From DAHUXD01 sp963736455 (GTDB lineage Bacteria; Acidobacteriota; Thermoanaerobaculia; UBA5066; Gp7-AA6): 64,000 nt of DNA. The notes under the pieces were generated by a model. The model did no database searches. It saw only the letters and a program-made list of their open reading frames with translations, and was not told the DNA's origin. Positions 26,777-34,668 of this stretch are shown here, in pieces. How positions within the stretch are numbered: position 1 is the stretch's first letter; every line of letters begins with the position of its first letter. Both the position numbers and the translations under genes were made by a program. The stretch covers positions 1,116,001 through 1,180,000 of the forward strand of contig CAVTON010000001.1 of NCBI GenBank assembly GCA_963736455.1. Direction: 5' to 3'.

Positions 26777-28675
26777 TCAGTCCGGCTTCAGCGAAACTTC
26801 GACCGTGGCGCGGTCCTTTCCGGCGTTGGGAGCGACGAGGATCCGCACGAGCCGGGGCCGGTAGCCGGATGCGGCGATGAGCAGATCGTGCACCGCGGGC
26901 CCGCCGAGCCGCAGCGGAGACCCGGCATGAAACGAGCTCGCCGGCCCCACCTCGTGTCCGTTCTCCATGATCGTCGCGTCGGGCGGATTCACCGAGAATT
27001 CGATCGCCCCCGTCGTGCGGTCGTCCGGCGAGGACAGGTGGTCGTAGGCGATGCGGTCGCGGCGATCCATCTCCTCGTCGATCGACGGCGAGTCCTTGTC
27101 GGCGTCGTCCGTGACGTCGATCTCGACGACGAGGGGGCGGTAGCCCGGCAGCTCCATCCGCACGTAATGCGTGCCCGGGCGCGAAAACTCGAGCTCTCGT
27201 CCGCCGCCCCGGTTGTCCCAGTCGTCGGCGATCCCGATGTACCGTCCGTCGAGGTACAGCCTCGCCTGTTCCGGGCTCGACGTGAAACGCACGGCGCGCC
27301 GGGTCCGATACTCGGCGTCCACGCGATCGGGCTTCGAGGGCGCTGCGGACGAGGCCGGAGGCGGCCCGGGCGCGGCGGCGGCGGAGGCCGGGGCCGCCGC
27401 GGTGGCCCGGCGCCGGGGGGTTTGACGCGGCCGGGGCGCCGTGGAAACGGCCGTCACCGCCGCAACCTCCGCTGGAGCCGTCGGGGCCGGCGCCGGTGCG
27501 GCGGTGGGCGGCGCCTCCACGGGCGAGGGAATCGAAACCGCCGGCGCCGCGGCCGTCGGCGCGGCCGTCACGCGCAGGGCCGCTTCGGGCGGCCGAGCCG
27601 CCGCCTCGCGACGCTGCCGCAGGAAGTAGAACGACACGGCGATCAGAACGGCGAGCGCGCCCAGGATGACCGGCATGCCGCTGCGTCGGGGCGGCGAGGG
27701 AGTCGGCGAGGGCGGCGTCGAAGCGGATGACGGGATCGTGGGGGGCGCCGGCGGCAGGGGCGTGGTCGCCGCCGCCCGCGCGGCCGGACCCGCCGCTCCC
27801 GCGATCGCCTTCCGCGTCAGCTCGGATTGCCGCTGGATCTTCTCGATGCGGGCGAGCTCCCGGACGAACTCCTGCGCGTCGGCCGGCCGCTTGTCGGGAG
27901 ACTTTGCGAGCAGCCGGGCGATGACCTCACGGCTCGCCACCGGAAGGTCGGACTTCCACTCGAGGGGATCGCGGGGCTCCGTATGCAGGATCTGGTACAC
28001 GAGCGTCGTGATGGACTCGCCCGGGAAGGGGCGCGCGCCGGTCAAGAGCTCGTAGAGAACGATGCCGAGCGAAAAGAGATCCGAGCGGCCGTCGAGCTTC
28101 TCCCCCTTGACCTGCTCGGGAGACATGTACGCGGGACTGCCGACCATGTGCCCCGCGCGGGTCAGCTCGGAGGTCGTCGCCTCGGTGAACTTCCCGATCC
28201 CGAAGTCCGTGACCTTCACACGGCCGTCGGCGCCGACGAGGATGTTGCCCGGCTTGACGTCGCGGTGAAGCACGCCGCGCTCGTGGGCGTGTCCGAGGGC
28301 CTCGGCGACCTGGCGCACGATCGCGAGCCTCACGGAAAGCGGCAAGGCGTCGACCGCCCCGAGGTAGCGGGTCAGCGGCCGGCCCTCGACGTACTCCATC
28401 GCGATGAAGCACACCTCGCCCGCGCGGCCGACGTCATAGACCGTGACGATGTTGGGGTGCTGGAGCCGGCCCCCGAGCCGGGCCTCCTTCAGGAACCGGG
28501 CCTCGAGCTCCGCCGCGGTCTCGCCGCCGAGAGTCTCCGGACGAACGGTCTTGATCGCGACGGGCCGCCCGATGTCGGGATCGTGGGCGAGGTACACCAC
28601 GCCCATCGCGCCCTGGCCGAGAACGGAAGCGATCTGGAACCGGCCGAGCTTGGACCCGGCGGGCAGAAAGCTCAT
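26777..28675 (-). CDS. Membrane Ser/Thr protein kinase with PEGA-type repeats
   Basis: 632 residues from ATG 28675, which overlaps the DUF2007 stop (ATGA). The kinase domain (about 10-275) has 'LGQGAMGVVYLA', 'HRDVKPGNILV' and 'VTDFGIGKF'. A Pro/Ala-rich stretch and one transmembrane helix ('GMPVILGALAVLIAVSFYFL', near residue 340) follow, then a long Ala/Pro/Thr linker. The exterior part holds at least two PEGA-like beta modules, seen in 'ARLYLDGRYIGIADDW' and 'ATIMENGHEVGP'. It may sense envelope signals and phosphorylate cytosolic targets. It is the last gene of the selD-DUF2007-kinase cluster. Confidence 0.88.
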   Translation of the reverse strand: MSFLPAGSKLGRFQIASVLGQGAMGVVYLAHDPDIGRPVAIKTVRPETLGGETAAELEARFLKEARLGGRLQHPNIVTVYDVGRAGEVCFIAMEYVEGRPLTRYLGAVDALPLSVRLAIVRQVAEALGHAHERGVLHRDVKPGNILVGADGRVKVTDFGIGKFTEATTSELTRAGHMVGSPAYMSPEQVKGEKLDGRSDLFSLGIVLYELLTGARPFPGESITTLVYQILHTEPRDPLEWKSDLPVASREVIARLLAKSPDKRPADAQEFVRELARIEKIQRQSELTRKAIAGAAGPAARAAATTPLPPAPPTIPSSASTPPSPTPSPPRRSGMPVILGALAVLIAVSFYFLRQRREAAARPPEAALRVTAAPTAAAPAVSIPSPVEAPPTAAPAPAPTAPAEVAAVTAVSTAPRPRQTPRRRATAAAPASAAAAPGPPPASSAAPSKPDRVDAEYRTRRAVRFTSSPEQARLYLDGRYIGIADDWDNRGGGRELEFSRPGTHYVRMELPGYRPLVVEIDVTDDADKDSPSIDEEMDRRDRIAYDHLSSPDDRTTGAIEFSVNPPDATIMENGHEVGPASSFHAGSPLRLGGPAVHDLLIAASGYRPRLVRILVAPNAGKDRATVEVSLKPD

Positions 28676-28941
28676 TCGTCCGCGTTTTCGGAGAGATTGC
28701 GCTCGGCGTCCTTCTCCCGCTCGGCGATCAACGCGCGCGCCTCGCCGGCGCGGTCGGGCGGCACCATGACCCGCGAGTGACCGAGCGCTCCGATCGTCTC
28801 GGGCCACGGCGACGCCGAAGGGCCCTCGATCTCACAAGGAATGTCCTCGGACTCGAGAAGGCCGGCAATGATCTCCGCCTCCTCGTCCTCGGCAACCGCC
28901 GCGACCTCGATCCAGTCTTCCGCGCTCTCGTCCTCAGACAA
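28672..28941 (-). CDS. DUF2007-like (putative signal-transducing) small protein
   Basis: 89 residues from a TTG start that has GAGGAGG eight bases upstream. The pattern 'VAAVAEDEEAEIIAGLLESE' followed by 'IPCEIEG' and 'SRVMVPPDRAGEARALI' matches the DUF2007 fold, a small ferredoxin-like domain annotated as a putative signal transducer. It is acidic at the amino end. Its stop overlaps the kinase start, so it may be a partner of that kinase. No direct evidence of function is visible. Confidence 0.75.
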   Translation of the reverse strand: MSEDESAEDWIEVAAVAEDEEAEIIAGLLESEDIPCEIEGPSASPWPETIGALGHSRVMVPPDRAGEARALIAEREKDAERNLSENADE

Positions 28942-28968
28942 GGGTCCTCCTCGTTCTCCGACGGTCGT

Positions 28969-30066
28969 CTACCGCATCAGGCGCAAATGGGTGGCCCCTC
29001 GCTCGAGCACACGGCCGACGACGGCCGACTGCGGGGCGCCCTCCTCGCGGCAGCGGGCGGCAAACCGCTCGGCCTCGGCCCCGGGCAGCGCGACGAGCAG
29101 TCCGCCCGAGGTCTGGGCGTCCGACACGAGCAGAAAGTCCTCTTCGGCGACGCCTTCACCGACCTCGGCCCGGCCTCGCAGGTTGCGGGCGTTCAGGCGC
29201 GATCCGCCCGGCGCCACTCCGTCGGCGACGAGCCGCCGCGCCTGCGAGAGGAGCGGAATCCGCGCCATCGAGAACTCCGCCGTCGTGTTCGAGGCCGCCA
29301 TCATCTCGTACGCATGGCCGAGCAAACCGAAGCCCGTCACGTCGGTGACCGCGTGGATGTCGAACCCCTCCATCGCCTCGACGGGCGCGCGGTTGAGCGT
29401 GCACATGACGGCGATCGCCTCCTCGAGCGCGGCGTCCGAGAGCTTGCGGGGCGCCGTGGAATCGGCGCCGGAGGCCGCGGCGGAATCCGAGCGCCCGGCC
29501 CGGATCGTCACGCCCATCCCGAGGGGCTTGGTCAGGACGAGCGCGTCTCCCGGGAGCGCTCCCGCGTTTCGCGTCACCTTCGCTTCGTCCACGACGCCCG
29601 TCACCGAGAGCCCGTAGAGCGGAACGTCGTGGTCGATCGAGTGGCCTCCGGCCACGACCGCGCCGGCTTCCGCGACCTTCTCCGCCCCGCCCCGGAGAAT
29701 CTCCTCGAGAACCTCGCCGGGCAGGACCTTCATCGGGAAGGCGACGACGGCGAGCGCCAGGATGGGCCGTCCCCGCATCGCGTAGATGTCGGACAGCGCG
29801 TTGGTCGCCGCGATCCGGCCGAAGAGCCGCGGATCGTCCACGACCGGGGTGAAGAAGTCGATGGTCTGAATGATCGTGTGGCCGTCGCCGAGTCGATAGA
29901 CCGCCGCGTCGTCCGATTCGGCGCTGCCGACGAGCAGGTTCGGATCCTTCGGCGCCGGAAGGCGCGCCAGCAGGGCCGACAGGTCGAACTGCCCGATCTT
30001 GCAGGCGCAGCCCGCGCTGGACGCGAAGGTCGAAAGGGCGGGATATGTCGCGGTCCCGGTCGTCAT
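28969..30066 (-). CDS. selD: Selenophosphate synthase (selenide, water dikinase)
   Basis: 365 residues from ATG 30066. The active-site segment reads 'SSAGCACKIGQFDL', so the residue that is Cys17 or Sec in other SelD proteins is Cys here, with the essential Lys three residues later. 'PNLLVGSAESDDAAVYRLGDG' and 'TIDFFTPVVDDPRLFGRIAA' match E. coli SelD closely, and 'GGHSIDHDVPLYGLSVTG' follows. The enzyme makes selenophosphate from selenide and ATP, the donor for selenocysteine and selenouridine. No selA, selB or selC is in the window. A TAGAAT box is 7 nt before the ATG. It is first in a cluster with DUF2007 and a kinase gene. Confidence 0.95.
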   Translation of the reverse strand: MTTGTATYPALSTFASSAGCACKIGQFDLSALLARLPAPKDPNLLVGSAESDDAAVYRLGDGHTIIQTIDFFTPVVDDPRLFGRIAATNALSDIYAMRGRPILALAVVAFPMKVLPGEVLEEILRGGAEKVAEAGAVVAGGHSIDHDVPLYGLSVTGVVDEAKVTRNAGALPGDALVLTKPLGMGVTIRAGRSDSAAASGADSTAPRKLSDAALEEAIAVMCTLNRAPVEAMEGFDIHAVTDVTGFGLLGHAYEMMAASNTTAEFSMARIPLLSQARRLVADGVAPGGSRLNARNLRGRAEVGEGVAEEDFLLVSDAQTSGGLLVALPGAEAERFAARCREEGAPQSAVVGRVLERGATHLRLMR

Positions 30067-30073
30067 CGGGAGG

Positions 30074-30079
30074 ATTCTA
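30074..30079 (-). promoter_or_regulatory. -10 box (TAGAAT) of selD
   Basis: On the minus strand TAGAAT is followed by 7 nt and the ATG, with no Shine-Dalgarno. Confidence 0.5.
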
Positions 30080-30130
30080 GTCCGTCTCTTCGAACCGCGC
30101 CCTCTCCCCGTCGAGCCGCGCCGGAACAAT

Positions 30131-30296
30131 CGCTCGCGGCGTGAGAAGTCACCCGAGCGAAGCGAGGGTGCAGGCTCGCGCCGCGGGAGCCGGAGCGGAG
30201 CGAGGGGTCAGACGTCCGGTCGAGCCCGCATCCGGGCGAGCCGGACGCCGGTGCGCCCCAAAGGGGCGCAGACCCCGAGCGCCGCGAAGGCGACGT
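30131..30296 (-). repeat. Dispersed GC-rich intergenic repeat, copy B
   Basis: Read on the minus strand it matches copy C (35008-35215) for about 160 bp. Examples are 'GGCTCGCCCGGATGCGGGCT' and 'CACCCTCGCTTCGCTCGGGT'. It lacks the 'CACCGACAGTGCCG' end seen in A and C. It fills the gap between selD and the DUF883-like gene. Confidence 0.75.
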
Positions 30297-30587
30297 TTAG
30301 TCGTCGTCGCCGCGCAGAAGGAAGCCGAGGACAAAGCCGGCCGCGGCCGAGAGGGCCAGCGCCGTTCCCGGATTCTCCCGGACGTACTCGCGGACGTCGT
30401 CCCACACGTAGCCGTAATCCTTCTCCAGCTTCCGAGCCGCCGAAGCGACCGTCTTGCGAACGTCCGCTCCGACGTCGTCGAACTGCTCGCGCGCCTTCCC
30501 GTAGGAGTCGCCCAGCACCTCCTTGGTGCGGTCGATTTTCTCTTCCACGAAGTCCCGGGCGCGATCGAACGGGGTCTCTTTCGCCAT
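30297..30587 (-). CDS. DUF883/YqjD-like membrane-anchored small protein
   Basis: 96 residues from ATG 30587, with GGAGGT five bases upstream. The first ~65 residues are a charged amphipathic helix ('KIDRTKEVLGDSYGKAREQF'). A small Gly/Ala-rich membrane helix follows ('ALALSAAAGFVLGFLLRGDD') and ends in Asp residues. This matches the ElaB/YqjD/DUF883 group, in which inner-membrane anchored proteins bind ribosomes in stationary phase. That role is not shown here. The gene stands alone, divergent from the YihY-like gene. Confidence 0.75.
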   Translation of the reverse strand: MAKETPFDRARDFVEEKIDRTKEVLGDSYGKAREQFDDVGADVRKTVASAARKLEKDYGYVWDDVREYVRENPGTALALSAAAGFVLGFLLRGDDD

Positions 30588-30696
30588 GTGCACCTCCGCG
30601 TGCGAAGAACCGGCATCATATACCCTTGGCTCACCGGATTTCGGGAGCCGGATTTCGGATTTCCGATTGGAGATCTCGGATTTGGGATTGCCGAAA

Positions 30697-31899
30697 TTGA
30701 AGAAAACGACGGAGATCCGCCGCGAGTGGGCCGGCTGGTCGATCCTCGAGGTGGCCAAGGACACGTTCCGCGGCTTCCGCGCCGACCGGGGCTTCGATCT
30801 CGCGGGCTCGCTCGCGTTCACGACCCTCCTGACGGCCGTGCCGCTCTTCGCCGCCTTCTCCATCTTCCTCGTCACGTTCTTCCGGGAGAACGACGAGCAG
30901 ATCCTTTCGATCGTCAACGTGCTGCTGCCCTACCAGTCGGCCCACCTGACGCAGAGCCTGCGCGACTTCATCGCCGAATCGACCGCGATCTCGGGCGTCG
31001 GCCTGGCCCTCGTCATCATCGCGTCGGTCCGCCTGATTTTCGTCGTCGAGGGCGTCTTCAACGCGGTCTGGGGCGCGCCCCGCCGGCGCATGAGCGTCCG
31101 GCGCGTCGCCATCTATACCTTCGCCCTCGTCGCTCTCGGCCTGATCCTCGGCGGCACCGGCTGGGGGATGCGCACCGTCCGCCACTCGGCGGACGTGGAC
31201 TCGGCCGTCAAGTCGCTGCTTCTCGCCGCGGCGCCATTTCTCCTCAAGGCCATTCTGCTGACGCTGCTCTTTCGCTTCCTGCCGAACGCCCGTGTGCGCT
31301 GGGTTGGGGCGGCCGTCGGCGGCGCGGCCGTGGCGCTCGCGCTCGAGCTCCTGCGGCTGGGGTTCGGGGTCTACGTCGAGGCGATGATGCGCATGAACCT
31401 GATCACCGGCACGATCGGGTTCGTGTTTCTCGCCACCCTGTCGCTGTACCTGGCCTGGGCGCTGATCCTCATCGGCGTGGAGCTGACGCACGTCCTGCAG
31501 GCGCACGCGGCCCGCGCGGCGGGAGGGCTCGCGGGACAGGGCCGGGCCGAGCGCGCGATCCGGATGCTCCTGCGGATGTCCTCGGCCGAGCCGACGCCGG
31601 TCGCGGCGATCCAGCCCGATCCCGACACGCCGCCCGCCGAGACGCTCGCGATCCTCGGGGAACTGGAGCAGGCGGGGCTCGTCACCGGCGACGAAACGGA
31701 GGGTTTCCGTCTCGCCCAGTCGAGCCGCAAGATCACGGTCGGCGCCGTGGTGGCGGCGCTGACGCCGGAGCTGTATCGCGTGAGCCCGCACCGGGAGGAT
31801 CGAGTCTCGCTCATTCTCGAGCCCCTCTTCTTCCGTCTCGAGACGGAGCGCCACTCCCTTCTCGGCGCCACGCTCGCCGAGCTGAAGCGCCGGTCCTAG
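30697..31899 (+). CDS. YihY/BrkB-family inner-membrane protein with a winged-helix-like tail
   Basis: About 400 residues. TTG 30697 is a tentative start; TTG codons 9 and 15 bp upstream are also possible. The YihY core covers roughly 20-275, with 'GSLAFTTLLTAVPLFAAFSI', 'SVRLIFVVEGVFNAVWG' and 'YLAWALILIGVELTHVLQA', giving about six helices. The extra ~100 residues after it ('TLAILGELEQAGLVTGDETE') look like a winged-helix domain, as in some longer YihY proteins. Function of the family is unsettled. The stop shares the palindrome CTAG with the convergent antiporter gene. Confidence 0.85.
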   Translation: MKKTTEIRREWAGWSILEVAKDTFRGFRADRGFDLAGSLAFTTLLTAVPLFAAFSIFLVTFFRENDEQILSIVNVLLPYQSAHLTQSLRDFIAESTAISGVGLALVIIASVRLIFVVEGVFNAVWGAPRRRMSVRRVAIYTFALVALGLILGGTGWGMRTVRHSADVDSAVKSLLLAAAPFLLKAILLTLLFRFLPNARVRWVGAAVGGAAVALALELLRLGFGVYVEAMMRMNLITGTIGFVFLATLSLYLAWALILIGVELTHVLQAHAARAAGGLAGQGRAERAIRMLLRMSSAEPTPVAAIQPDPDTPPAETLAILGELEQAGLVTGDETEGFRLAQSSRKITVGAVVAALTPELYRVSPHREDRVSLILEPLFFRLETERHSLLGATLAELKRRS

Positions 31900-33071
31900 G
31901 CGCCGGCGGAGGCCGGGCGCAGGCGCTTCAGAAGCGGCGGCGCGACGAAGGTCGTCAGAAAGACCGCCACGAGCACGGACACGAATACCGGCTCCGACAG
32001 GGCCTTCGTCGCAAGCCCGACCGAGGCGAAGATGAGGCCCACCTCGCCGCGGGGAACCATGCCCGCGCCGATGAACGACCGGCGCACGCCGCCCCAGGCG
32101 CAGAAGCCCGCCGCGAACTTCCCGAGAAATCCGATTGCCGTCAGGAGCAGGCCGAGGAAGAGCGCCGGCCGGTTCTCGGCGACCATGGGGTTCAGAAGCT
32201 TCACGTCCACCTCCGTGCCCACGTACACGAAGAAGACCGGAGCGAAGATGTCCACGACCGGCTTGAGCGCCGTGTCGATGTCGTGGCGCCGGTTGGTGCG
32301 CGCGAGCGCCATCCCGGCGGCGAACGCCCCGACGATCGGAGCCGACTCCGCGGCCTTGGCCGCCCAGGCGATCAGGAGCGCAAACGCCACCGACATCGCG
32401 CCGAGCACCCCGCGGACGCTCGCCCGCTCCACGATCCCGATGAGGCGGCGGCCGAGCGGAATGCCCAGGGCGACGGCGGCGACGAGAAAGCCGATCGCCA
32501 GACCGGCGGATTTGAGGACGACTCCCGCCTCGAGGGCGCCGCCTCCGGCGATCTTCGAAACGATCGCGAGCACCACGAGACCGAGCACGTCGTCGGCGAC
32601 CGCCGCGCCGAGGATGATCTGGCCCTCGCGGGTCGCGAGGACCTTCAGCTCCGAGAGAACCCGGGCCGTGATGCCGATGGACGTCGCCGTCAGAGCCGCT
32701 CCGACGAACGTCGCGGTCAGAGTCGAATGGCCGAGCGCCCGTGTGACGGCGTAGCCGCCGGCGAACGGAAGCAGCATGCCGGCCAGCGCGACCGCGAGCG
32801 CCGGCGCCCCGACGCGCACCAGGTCCTCGAGGTTCGTTTCGAGGCCGACCTCGAAGAGGAGCAACGCGACGCCGATCTCGGCGAGCTCGACGATGGCATC
32901 CGACATCGGCACGAGGCCGAGCACCGACGGGCCCAGGATCACGCCCACGGCGAGCTCTCCGAGGACGGCCGGCTGGCCGAACCGCTCGGCCAGCTCGCCG
33001 AAGAGCTTCGCTCCCGCGAGGGCCGCCGCGAACGCGAGAAACAACGCGCCGACGTCGAGGCCGTGTTCCAT
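31896..33071 (-). CDS. CPA2-type cation/proton antiporter (Kef/NhaS family)
   Basis: 391 residues, about 12 to 13 hydrophobic helices. 'GELAVGVILGPSVLGLV' is typical of CPA2 helix 2, 'GAALTATSIGITARVL' of the discontinuous helix 4, and 'AAVADDVLGLVVLAI' carries the paired Asp residues needed for transport. No RCK/TrkA_N domain is attached, so it is a short NhaS-like member that exchanges Na+ or K+ for H+. The start is supported by a TAGGAT box 6 nt upstream. It is divergent from the next gene by 38 bp. Confidence 0.92.
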   Translation of the reverse strand: MEHGLDVGALFLAFAAALAGAKLFGELAERFGQPAVLGELAVGVILGPSVLGLVPMSDAIVELAEIGVALLLFEVGLETNLEDLVRVGAPALAVALAGMLLPFAGGYAVTRALGHSTLTATFVGAALTATSIGITARVLSELKVLATREGQIILGAAVADDVLGLVVLAIVSKIAGGGALEAGVVLKSAGLAIGFLVAAVALGIPLGRRLIGIVERASVRGVLGAMSVAFALLIAWAAKAAESAPIVGAFAAGMALARTNRRHDIDTALKPVVDIFAPVFFVYVGTEVDVKLLNPMVAENRPALFLGLLLTAIGFLGKFAAGFCAWGGVRRSFIGAGMVPRGEVGLIFASVGLATKALSEPVFVSVLVAVFLTTFVAPPLLKRLRPASAGA

Positions 33072-33077
33072 GCGCGG

Positions 33078-33083
33078 ATCCTA
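33078..33083 (-). promoter_or_regulatory. -10 box (TAGGAT) of the antiporter gene
   Basis: On the minus strand TAGGAT is 6 nt before the ATG at 33071. A second, opposite box lies 12 bp away in the same 38-bp gap. Confidence 0.5.
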
Positions 33084-33095
33084 GTCCATTCGATC

Positions 33096-33101
33096 TAAGC
33101 T
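33096..33101 (+). promoter_or_regulatory. -10 box (TAAGCT) of the glycosyltransferase-like gene
   Basis: TAAGCT is 8 nt before ATG 33110. The same hexamer with the same spacing precedes the MFS gene at 36506. Confidence 0.45.
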
Positions 33102-33109
33102 CGTGGCCG

Positions 33110-34537
33110 ATGGCGGCCGCCGCGTCGAGGTCGAACCCCTGGATTGTCGCCGGAGCCCTTCTCGCCGCCCTCCTCGCGCTCGCGTCGATCCTTCTCCGGC
33201 CGCCCGTCGTCGGGCTGGCGGACAACGGCGACTACATCCGGGTCATGGGATACGCCGGCTTCGACCACTCGACCGAGGCGTGGGGCGATCGATACCTGTC
33301 GTTTCTCCGCACGACGTACCGCGTCCTGCCGGTCGGCTGGTTCCGCAGCGGCTACCTCTCGTCGGAGATTCCGCTGGCGCTCGCCGCGCGCTTCGTCGGC
33401 CTCGCCCTCGGACGCGGAGGCCTCTTCGATCTGCGCACGATGGGGGCGGTTCACGTCGGGCTGCTCCTGCTCGGCATGGGCCTCATCCTGCGAGCGTGCC
33501 GGGAGCTCGAGCCGGCGGCGCAGATCCTCGGTGCCGCGCTCCTCGTCTTCTTCTTCACGGACGTCGGCTATGTCGCTCCGTTCAACTCCTTCTACAGCCA
33601 GACGGCATCGCTCCTCTTTCTGATGCTCGCCGCCGGCGTCGCGGCGGAGGCGATCCGCCGGGGCGGGCTCGAAGGGCCGTGGCGGACGGCGGCGTACTTC
33701 CTCTGCGCGGCGGCCTTCGTCACCTCGAAGCCGCAGGAAGCGATCCAGGGGCCGGTCCTTGCCCTCCTCGGCGTGCGGCTTGCCGCCGGCCTTGCCGGAC
33801 GGCGTTCTCGCCGCGCGGCGGTCGCTCTCGCGATCGGCCTCTGTGCACTTTCCCTCTGGTACGGCCGCCGGGCGCCCGTCTCGCTTCGCGAAGCCGCGCT
33901 CTACCAGGTCGTGTTCGCCGAGGTGCTGCCCCACTCTCCGGATCCCGCGGCCGACGCCGCCGCACTCGGCCTCGACCCGGACTGGCTGCGGTACTCCGGC
34001 ACGAACGCATTCCAGGCGGACACGCCGCTTCGCGATTCGGTCTTCCGCGTCCGGTTCCTGGAGGCGATCGGCTATCGAAAGATCGTCGGGTTCTACGCCC
34101 GCCACCCGCGCCGCTTTGCCGAGCGCGTCCGCCGGATCTCGCAGAAGCTCTGGACGCTGCGCCCGAGCTACGGCAACCTGGAGAAGTCGGAGGCGCACCC
34201 GACACGCACGCTGACCGATCGGGGGTCCGCATGGAGCCGCTGGCGCCTCCGGCTCTTCGGCGCGCAGCCCGTCGCCTCGCTCGCCCTTCTGCTCGGCGGC
34301 AACGCCGCCTGGTGCCTCGCGACCTACCGGCGCGCCACGCTCCGGGGCCGCCTCCTCCGCGAGACGATTCTCGCGGCGGCCGTCATGTCGGCGACGGCCT
34401 TCGTCGTCTGCCTGGTCACGAACGCCCCGCCCGACTTCTCGCGCGTCTTCTACTCCGGGGAGGCTCTCTGCGACCTGTTGATCGTGGCCGACGCCGCGTG
34501 GGTCGTCCAGGCCATCGCCGCCGAACGCGCCGCCTGA
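33110..34537 (+). CDS. Multi-pass membrane protein, glycosyltransferase-like (GT-C type suspected)
   Basis: 475 residues with about ten hydrophobic helices. After the first helix comes 'VGLADNGDYIRVMGYAGF'; an acidic first extracytoplasmic loop of this kind is typical of GT-C polyprenyl-linked glycosyltransferases. A soluble segment occupies roughly residues 255-380. No further family signature is recognised, so substrate and pathway are open. The gene stands alone between the divergent antiporter and the tRNA. Confidence 0.65.
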   Translation: MAAAASRSNPWIVAGALLAALLALASILLRPPVVGLADNGDYIRVMGYAGFDHSTEAWGDRYLSFLRTTYRVLPVGWFRSGYLSSEIPLALAARFVGLALGRGGLFDLRTMGAVHVGLLLLGMGLILRACRELEPAAQILGAALLVFFFTDVGYVAPFNSFYSQTASLLFLMLAAGVAAEAIRRGGLEGPWRTAAYFLCAAAFVTSKPQEAIQGPVLALLGVRLAAGLAGRRSRRAAVALAIGLCALSLWYGRRAPVSLREAALYQVVFAEVLPHSPDPAADAAALGLDPDWLRYSGTNAFQADTPLRDSVFRVRFLEAIGYRKIVGFYARHPRRFAERVRRISQKLWTLRPSYGNLEKSEAHPTRTLTDRGSAWSRWRLRLFGAQPVASLALLLGGNAAWCLATYRRATLRGRLLRETILAAAVMSATAFVVCLVTNAPPDFSRVFYSGEALCDLLIVADAAWVVQAIAAERAA

Positions 34538-34591
34538 CCTCCGTTTGCCGGCGTCCGAACGCCGTGCTATCCTCCGCGCCCTCTTCCGCGT

Positions 34592-34668
34592 GGGGCTGTA
34601 GCTCAGTTTGGGAGAGCGCGTGAATCGCACTCACGAGGTCGCCGGTTCGATCCCGGTCAGCTCCACCA
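34592..34668 (+). tRNA. tRNA-Ala (anticodon CGC), CCA encoded
   Basis: Folds as a full cloverleaf. The acceptor is GGGGCTG/CAGCTCC with the G3:U70 alanine identity pair, and the D stem is GCTC/GAGC. The anticodon stem CGTGA/TCACG has loop ATCGCAC, giving anticodon CGC, and the T arm is GCCGG-TTCGATC-CCGGT. The CCA is templated. It reads GCG codons. Its last 28 bases recur twice downstream in a tandem repeat. Confidence 0.95.
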
